From Strongyloides papillosus (Eukaryota > Nematoda > Chromadorea > Rhabditida > Strongyloididae): a DNA stretch of 64,000 nt. The stretch covers positions 992,001 to 1,056,000 of the forward strand of contig SRSI01000046.1 of the NCBI GenBank assembly GCA_005656395.1, read 5' to 3'. Positions within the stretch are counted from its first letter, which is position 1; each line of letters begins with the position of its first letter. Positions 57,557 to 64,000 of this stretch are shown piece after piece. The translations under genes were made by a program, and so were the position numbers. The notes under the pieces were generated by a model. That model was not told the DNA's origin, did no database searches, and saw only the letters and a list, made by a program, of their open reading frames with translations.

Positions 57557-59242
57557 ATGTCTTTATTAAGTAATGAAAATTCACAGATATATGAAGAGGA
57601 ATTATTTGAAAAAGTATGTGCTTCTGTTAGTTTAGAGGAACAAAATGAATCAGAGAAGACATTAAAAAATTTATTAACAAATAATATTCTAAAAATGAAA
57701 GATTCCCAAGGTAGATCGTTATTAATGTTATCGTGTATGGCTGATAAACCAAAAGTTGCTAATATGTTACTTAAAAAAGGTTTAAGATTTGATGAAAAAG
57801 ATATTAATGATAGGACATCTCTACATTGGGCTGTTAAGTGTGAAAGTATAAAAATAGTAAAGTGGTTATTACAATTACCAATTAATGAAAATTTTATTTT
57901 ATCAAAAGATAATCAAGGAGTGACATCACTTCACATTGCAGCAACAAAATCGTCATCAAAAATTTTACGTTTACTACTTAGTGTCTTACCTAAAAATGAA
58001 GATTTGTTATCTAAAATATTTGATTCACAAAATAGAATACCACTACATTACGCTGCAGCGACTGGTAGTTTAGAGTGTGTGGAAGAATTTATGGATGAGT
58101 CATTAAATTTGCCTGTTAGTATTCGTGATATATATGGAAATACTCCATTAATGCTAGCATGTGGAAATAATTACGCCTCTGAAGTTATAAGGTGCCTGTC
58201 AAACAAAAAGTCCGTTTCCGTTACATCAAGAAACGGACATGGAATGTCTCCATTACATATAGCAGTTCTTGCTAATAACATAAATGGTGTTAAAATTTTA
58301 CTAGAAGAATGTAAAATATCAACTGAGATTTATGATGAAGATGCCAGAACACCACTACACTATGCAGCACAAAATGGTAGAGTTGAAATAGTGGAATTAT
58401 TATTAGAACATGGTGCTAGATATAATGCTGTTGATGCATACCGTGCAACACCAGCACACTATGCTGCTGAGATAAGTTGGCCAATATTACGATCACTTTT
58501 TATCAAAAGTGGGCACTCTGATATGATTGACAAAGAGGGACGAACACCATTTATGTGGGGTGTTGTTTCGGGTAACGAAGAAACTGTATTAAATATGTTA
58601 AGAAATTTCAATATACCACGAAATGGTAAAGATAATCAAAAATCAACAGCACTCCATCTTGCAGCATTAACTGGTAACTCTTCAATGTGTAAAATGTTAA
58701 TTCAACAAGGATGGTTACCAACAGCTGAGGATGAAGTTGGAGCAACACCATTACATATCGCTGCTGGAAAAGGATTCACATATTTAGTAGATATATTTTC
58801 TACTTCTGATGATATTGTAAGAAAAGTTGACATAGCACAAAGAACACCACTTTTTTATGCAACTTTAGGGGGACAAGCTCATACATTAAATGTTATGATA
58901 TCAGATTTAGGTTATGATGTAAATGTTCATGATATACATGGTAGGAGTCTCCTACATGCTGCAGCATACGGTGGTTTTGTAGCTTGTGTACAAAAATTAA
59001 TAGAGCATGGTGTTGATGTTAACTCCAAAGATAAGGATGAAGAAACACCATTACATGTTGCGTGTTCTCGTGGTAAAGAAGAAATAGTTTACATTTTGGA
59101 GAATGCTGGGGCTGATATAAATGCATATTCAAGTATCACCAATGCTACACCATTGTCTTATGCTATATCTAACAAACATACAAAAATTATTGAATATTTA
59201 AAAGAAAGAGGTGCAACTTCTGTAGAAGAGTATTTGACATAA
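57557..59242 (+). CDS. Inversin-like ankyrin-repeat protein, copy 2
   Basis: A single exon encodes 561 residues from the ATG at 57,557; the open frame begins at 57,518 without an ATG. It aligns with copy 1 over the ankyrin repeats with high identity (for example both have NGRVEIVELLL and MSPLHIAVLANNI), but it lacks the first 120 residues, the intron, and the IQ motif and Ser-rich tail: it ends just after the last repeat (EYLKERGATSVEEYLT). It is more AT-rich at silent sites than copy 1. The pair is a tandem duplication. Without the IQ helix, copy 2 may have lost calmodulin-type regulation; whether it acts in moulting is unknown. Confidence 0.8.
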   Translation: MSLLSNENSQIYEEELFEKVCASVSLEEQNESEKTLKNLLTNNILKMKDSQGRSLLMLSCMADKPKVANMLLKKGLRFDEKDINDRTSLHWAVKCESIKIVKWLLQLPINENFILSKDNQGVTSLHIAATKSSSKILRLLLSVLPKNEDLLSKIFDSQNRIPLHYAAATGSLECVEEFMDESLNLPVSIRDIYGNTPLMLACGNNYASEVIRCLSNKKSVSVTSRNGHGMSPLHIAVLANNINGVKILLEECKISTEIYDEDARTPLHYAAQNGRVEIVELLLEHGARYNAVDAYRATPAHYAAEISWPILRSLFIKSGHSDMIDKEGRTPFMWGVVSGNEETVLNMLRNFNIPRNGKDNQKSTALHLAALTGNSSMCKMLIQQGWLPTAEDEVGATPLHIAAGKGFTYLVDIFSTSDDIVRKVDIAQRTPLFYATLGGQAHTLNVMISDLGYDVNVHDIHGRSLLHAAAYGGFVACVQKLIEHGVDVNSKDKDEETPLHVACSRGKEEIVYILENAGADINAYSSITNATPLSYAISNKHTKIIEYLKERGATSVEEYLT

Positions 59243-59923
59243 AAAATATTTTCTAATAATTTTTTATTAAATAAAAATTGTTCACAAGAAACCGGAGATA
59301 ATTTTATCAAAAAAGTAGATATACACAAAAAAATAATATAATTAATAAAATATTAATAATGTTAAGAAATATCGAGATCAAGAAAATTATCATCGTATGT
59401 GTCATTTGATTTGAATAAAGTTTGATTGTAAACGTTCATTGTGTTATTTTTGTTTTAATAATATATAACAAATAGGAAATGTTTTCATATTCCTAACTCT
59501 ATTCATAAATGTATACTTGTTTTTGGTTAAAAATATTTTTGAGTACAAATATATTATAAGAATAACTGAACCAATCTAATATTAATTCGGTGTATAGGTC
59601 TTTTGAAACAAAATAAAAAAATTTTTATAACTGTAATACTTTGTTATTTCTTTCTGAATATAACTATTATCTTGAATAATATAGTTCATTTCTTCAAGAA
59701 TTATGAACCATAAAAAATAGATGACTTTGATGAAAGAATCTTACAAAAACACTTTTTTAATAAACTTTTCAATCTTATGTTAACTACATTTAAATCTTTT
59801 CTTTACTTTAGATTACATTAATTTGGCAAAATGATAAGTGAAAATCCAACTCATTTGATAATCCACATTTGAGAGATAATGAGATAATGATAAAAAAATA
59901 TTAGGATAAGTTGAAAAAATTTG
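59243..59923. other. AT-rich intergenic region between convergent genes
   Basis: This lies between the 3' ends of ankyrin copy 2 and the CUX-like gene. No gene is seen; AATAAA signals occur on both strands. Confidence 0.6.
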
Positions 59924-62918
59924 TTATTCAGCTGTAATACTACCTTTAGCATTATGAAGATTAGCAATAATTGAATGTAATGTGTTAACTTTTAATGTTT
60001 TACTGCTATTATTTGAACCCGAATCACTTTTATCATCTTTAATACTATCACCACTATCATTAAGAGAGGAAAAATTTAAATTTAATGATAAATTTCCACC
60101 AACATTATCCATAATATTCGCTGAGGAAGTATTTGATGCACTATTATTGTCATTGTTTGTTGGTGTACCAAAGTTACTATTAGTAGTTGTTGTTGTACCA
60201 CCGTTAGCACATATTTCTAAATCTTCTTCTATAATTTCCGTCAACTTTAAATAATAATTTTTATCCTTTGTCTCTGATAAGATTTCATTTTTTATTTGCT
60301 CTGCATGATCTATTCCTTCAGCAGCTAACTGTGTCTCTTTAGCCTATAAGTGAATTATCATATTAATTATTATACAGAGAAATAAATAAAAAGGAATAAT
60401 AATTATTATTTAATATGATAAATGTAAATGAAAGATTTCGAATAATTATATGGTTAGAAAGACTGATAATAAAATATATCCCTTTTATACTTACCTTTTG
60501 ACGTGTCCTATAATTATGAAACCAATTAGTAATGGTTCTAGCATTTAAATCAATCTCCTTTGCCAATATATCAATTAATCTGGCAGATGGATGTCTAACA
60601 TGAGCATAAACATATAATAAAATTTCTTTTTGTTGAGTTGTAATAATGGTTCTTTGAAATCTTGGAGTTCTTTTTTTACTTGGTGGACTATCATCAAATT
60701 TAGCTGGTGGTTGTGCTTTCCTTTTACCAGATATAGGAGTATCTTTATTTTCAGTGGTTGTTCCAAATGTTTGACTAATAGTATTAAGAAGATTTGCCTC
60801 TGCTGTCTTAGAATTTATAATTTCATTGTCAAATAATGGTGTTGAGGATTTGACAGATGGCAATGCCTGGAGGCCTTCTTTCAAGAAACGACCTAATAAC
60901 TCTTTGTCTTTCATTAAATTATTCATCTTTGTATATGGAGTTTTTTGGTGAGCTGATAGTGTATTCCATGGACGTGGATTTTTTAGACATTCCTCAAAGA
61001 TTGCTGGTCCCATTCCCATGTATTTTGTGGCAAATGATGCATTTGACACTTTAGCTGCTCTTAAAATGACTTTTATATTGTCGACTAACAATTTTGTGTC
61101 AACAATCTCATTACCAATATTCTCTGACTGTGAGATAACTGGAGAACTTTCTTTCTTAACAATTGTTGTTACATTATTGTTTGTAATATTTTCATTCTTC
61201 TCCTTATTTTCCTTAGAAACTTTAGGTTCAATTTTTTGCATCATCTCCAAAAATAGTTGCATCTTAATGTATGGTTCTCTACCTTTTGGTGTTAAACATT
61301 TCCATGGTTTTGGTTTTGTAATAACATCACTTGCAGCACCAGGTGACATATTTAGAACCATCTCAGCAAAACTCTTTTGTGAACAATTGTGTTTATTAAT
61401 AAAATCACGGATCTCTTTACATACCAATTCTGTATGGAGCATACCTTCAAAACCAGTATCATCATATGTTAATCTAGGAATTTCACTAATTGTTATATTT
61501 GTTACTTTATGTTTATAATGTGGTTGTTTTGTTGGCATCTCATCCTTCTTACTAATAGGTGATCCTAATAAATCCATAACTTTTGATAAACTTATTTCTG
61601 ATAAATTGACATTTGCCAATGATGATAAATCACAGTCGCTCTCAGGTGGTGTGTTTGTTGATGGAGTGGTATTTGTAATAGGTTCAATACTTTTAACAGC
61701 GACATTATCATTCTTCTCTTCGGTAAACATAAAATTATTAGGAAATTGTGCAGTATTCTCAAGATCCCATAATGATTTTGGTGTTGGGTGTTCAATTGTA
61801 TCAGTTACAGCACTAGAAACTTTTCTCGGTGACAATGAATACAATGTTGTAATAGCTTCCTCATCACTAATCCAACCATAAATTCTTCTAAATGCATCTC
61901 TACCTTTATCAGTTAAATTATTCCAATGTTTTGGCTTTGATAATAATTCACTAACAGTTCCTTGTGATTGATTCATTATAACTTTAGCAAATAATCTTTG
62001 GCCAATATTATATGCAGTCATTAATCTTTTACATTCACGAGCAATTATTTCAGTATTTAATGCTTGGGTACCAAGATTTCTAATATTATCAATAAGTCTG
62101 TTCTTTAAATTTGCAATTACAATAGAATCTTGTAATCCTTGATTTATATTTCCTTCATCAATTTTTCTTAATGAGCTAGTTGTAGTAGTTGTTGATGCAT
62201 TAGTGGTAGTAGTTGTTGATGTATTTGAAGTAGTTGTGTTATTATCTCCATTAACGGCAACTTGAAATAATTTTAAAAGATCTTTAGTATCAAAATTGAT
62301 ACCAGAGTTGGATGTATTGACATCATTGATATCATCTTTTGTATGACTTCCGGCAAGTGCATTAAATAATTCATTGTGTGCCTTGACATCCTCATTATCA
62401 TCTTTAGAATTCTTAGTACCAGAATTATTTTTTTCAATAAAGTTCTTTAACTCATTAATAATGATATCAGAATTAGGTAATGGTGCATTATTTTCTTTTC
62501 TGTTGTGTTTATTTAACGTAAACGTATTAGTAGTATTACTATGGTAACACTTTTTACAGCTATCGTTATTTTGTTTTGCTGTTGTAATAGATAATTGAAA
62601 ATTTTTATCTTTTTCTTTTTGTAATTTGATGTTTAATTCACTAACCTCTATTTGAAGTTTCTCTACCAATAATGCATTTCTATCCAACTCCTCAAGTAAC
62701 TCTTTTATTCTTATTTCATTTTCGGAAGTCTTTGAAACATTTATAGATTCTTTACGATAAAATTCCTCTTTCATTGCTTTTAATTTACTCTCCAACTCCT
62801 GATTAATTTTAAGAGTCCTTTCATATTTCTCCTTATAATCAATTCCATTACTAAGTTCATTTTCACTAGTTGTATTTTTTGTTGTGCTACAATCTATTTT
62901 CATACTTTCTGTGTTCAT
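59924..62918 (-). CDS. ceh-44: CUX-type transcription factor with three CUT domains and a homeodomain
   Basis: Exons on the minus strand are 62,918-60,495 and 60,343-59,924, joined over a GTAAGT...CTTATAG intron at phase 0, giving 947 residues. Residues about 27-115 form a coiled coil. CUT1 lies at about 263-356, CUT2 at 493-566, CUT3 at 606-680 (each with a KPxxWNxL-like core, such as KPKPWKCLTPKGREPY), and the homeodomain at about 747-807 with WFHNYRTRQK as recognition helix. Thr- and Asn-rich tracts lie between coil and CUT1, and a Ser- and Asn-rich tail ends the protein. Three CUT domains before a homeodomain define the CUX class; C. elegans has CEH-44. The start was set at the ATG 62,918, just after an acceptor-like TTTATACAG. 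Confidence 0.92.
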
Positions 62919-64000
62919 ATTGCTGTATAAAGCAATATAATACAACAACTAATGAATATAGTACAGTATAAATGTAGTTAGATTTTAAAAAAAGTTAAAA
63001 GTTTATTTTATGTAATACGTGATTTATATCTCTGAAAATAAATTTTATATATGCTATCACTTTAAAAAATTTAAAAAAATCCGAAACGGTATAAAAAATA
63101 TAAACAATATATTAAAAATTGTAGGTTAGAAACATTGAAGGGGAATAATAACAATTTAAAATATTTCTAAATAACATAATGAAATAATTTTAAAATATTG
63201 TAATAGTTGTAAACTACTAAATAGATAAAATTGAAATGTTATAAAATAATTTTGGACTAAAGTAAAAGACAGATGTTTTGTTAATAGGTATATAATCAAG
63301 TGCAAATGGAAAATCAGTGTGATGATGACCTTCCATTTATGATCCACTATTTTTTGATCCTCATGATCATATATATTATAAATAATAGTTAAAAAGAAAG
63401 GTATTCCCTTTGTACCTTCTATTGGAACAATGGTTTTATAAATCACTTTATTCCTTACTCACATAATTATTTCAAATTCCACCTTCTCTTCAGGTTGATT
63501 ACCTTTACACATGTACAGAACATTGACAGATGGAATGAAATTACTTATAAAAAAAAACATTACGAAGAAGGTACACGCGTTGATCTTTTCTCTTTTTAGA
63601 TGAACGTGAAATAAATATGCTAATAAGAGTTATATATGGATGTATAATTGTATAAAGAGTATGCCGATGAAAATAACATTTGGAAAGAGTTAAAAAAGAA
63701 AGGATATATGTAAAATGTTACAATTGAGATAATTCAAATCCTTTCTCTTTCACTTTCTTAATACTTCTTCCTTCTCATGATACACCAATACTCTTAATCC
63801 GATACCAAAAATGACAGATTGTGGCATGATCATATTATTATAATGATCCCTATATCATTTATATATATCTTTATCTATCATTTTAGTAGTATTATTAATA
63901 TCTTCCATATATTGAAATATACTCTATATTATCTCTATATAAAATTAATTAATTTTAAAGATTTATAGAAAGATATAATAAGCAACAAAACACCATATCA
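62919..64000. other. AT-rich region upstream of the CUX-like gene
   Basis: No gene is seen. It should hold the promoter of the CUX-like gene. Pyrimidine-rich patches near 63,470-63,600 and 63,730-63,790 stand out but match nothing else in the window. Confidence 0.5.

Noticed and set aside
63156..63446. Minus-strand frame of 96 codons at the right end
   Set aside because: It has no recognisable domain, hydrophobic AT-driven composition, and no flanking signals.
1..64000. tRNA, rRNA or CRISPR features
   Set aside because: No cloverleaf-like segment with conserved T-arm, no rRNA sequence and no spaced repeat array was seen by eye; a tRNAscan or Rfam search was not possible.

Overview
This window looks like nuclear DNA of a very AT-rich nematode, most like the Strongyloides/Parastrongyloides group. 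That is inference from base composition, short introns (about 40 to 90 bp) in compact genes, and gene content: an EPAC-type Rap GEF, a LET-756-like FGF, RIC-19/ICA69, MLT-4/inversin-like ankyrin proteins and a three-CUT CUX homeodomain protein. No species-level marker is present.

Bases 1-26,107 are a nested cluster of retroelements and repeats. From the left: a partial copy of a long-inverted-repeat family (1-1105); a decayed Ty3/gypsy pol (D, 1540-3075); a 5' LTR, primer site and gag start of a second Ty3-like family (A2, plus strand, 3076-4035); a minus-strand element (C, 4036 to about 9133) with a decayed PR-RT-RNaseH-IN and, on the opposite strand beside its 3' LTR, a spliced small membrane-protein gene; a 3.7-kb palindrome (9555-13,285); a gag-only element (B, 13,475-14,810 and 24,904-25,966); and, inserted in B with a 4-bp target duplication, a nearly complete 10,093-bp element (A, 14,811-24,903, minus strand). 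A's two 135-bp LTRs differ at one base. It carries gag, a membrane segment, a long coiled coil, PR, RT, RNase H and IN on the minus strand, and two plus-strand genes between integrase and the 3' LTR.

From 27.3 kb on lie ordinary host genes: an RNF19-like RING1/RING2 membrane E3 ligase (+), a 12-exon EPAC Rap GEF (+), a LET-756-like FGF (-), RIC-19 (-), a PDZ protein (+), two tandem MLT-4/inversin-like ankyrin genes (+), and a CUX/CEH-44-like transcription factor (-). Between RIC-19 and the PDZ gene sits an intact-looking DIRS-type tyrosine-recombinase retrotransposon (46,969-51,622) with identical 128-bp inverted terminal repeats and an internal complementary region.

The most unusual content is the pair of related LTR elements (A and C) that both keep small single-pass membrane-protein genes antisense to pol, next to the 3' LTR. 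In C the gene needs splicing and the protein ends with a PPPY motif; in A the protein is proline- and cysteine-rich and a second, unrecognised antisense gene follows it. Exon joins were worked out by eye from splice signals and reading phase; no search or transcript data were available.
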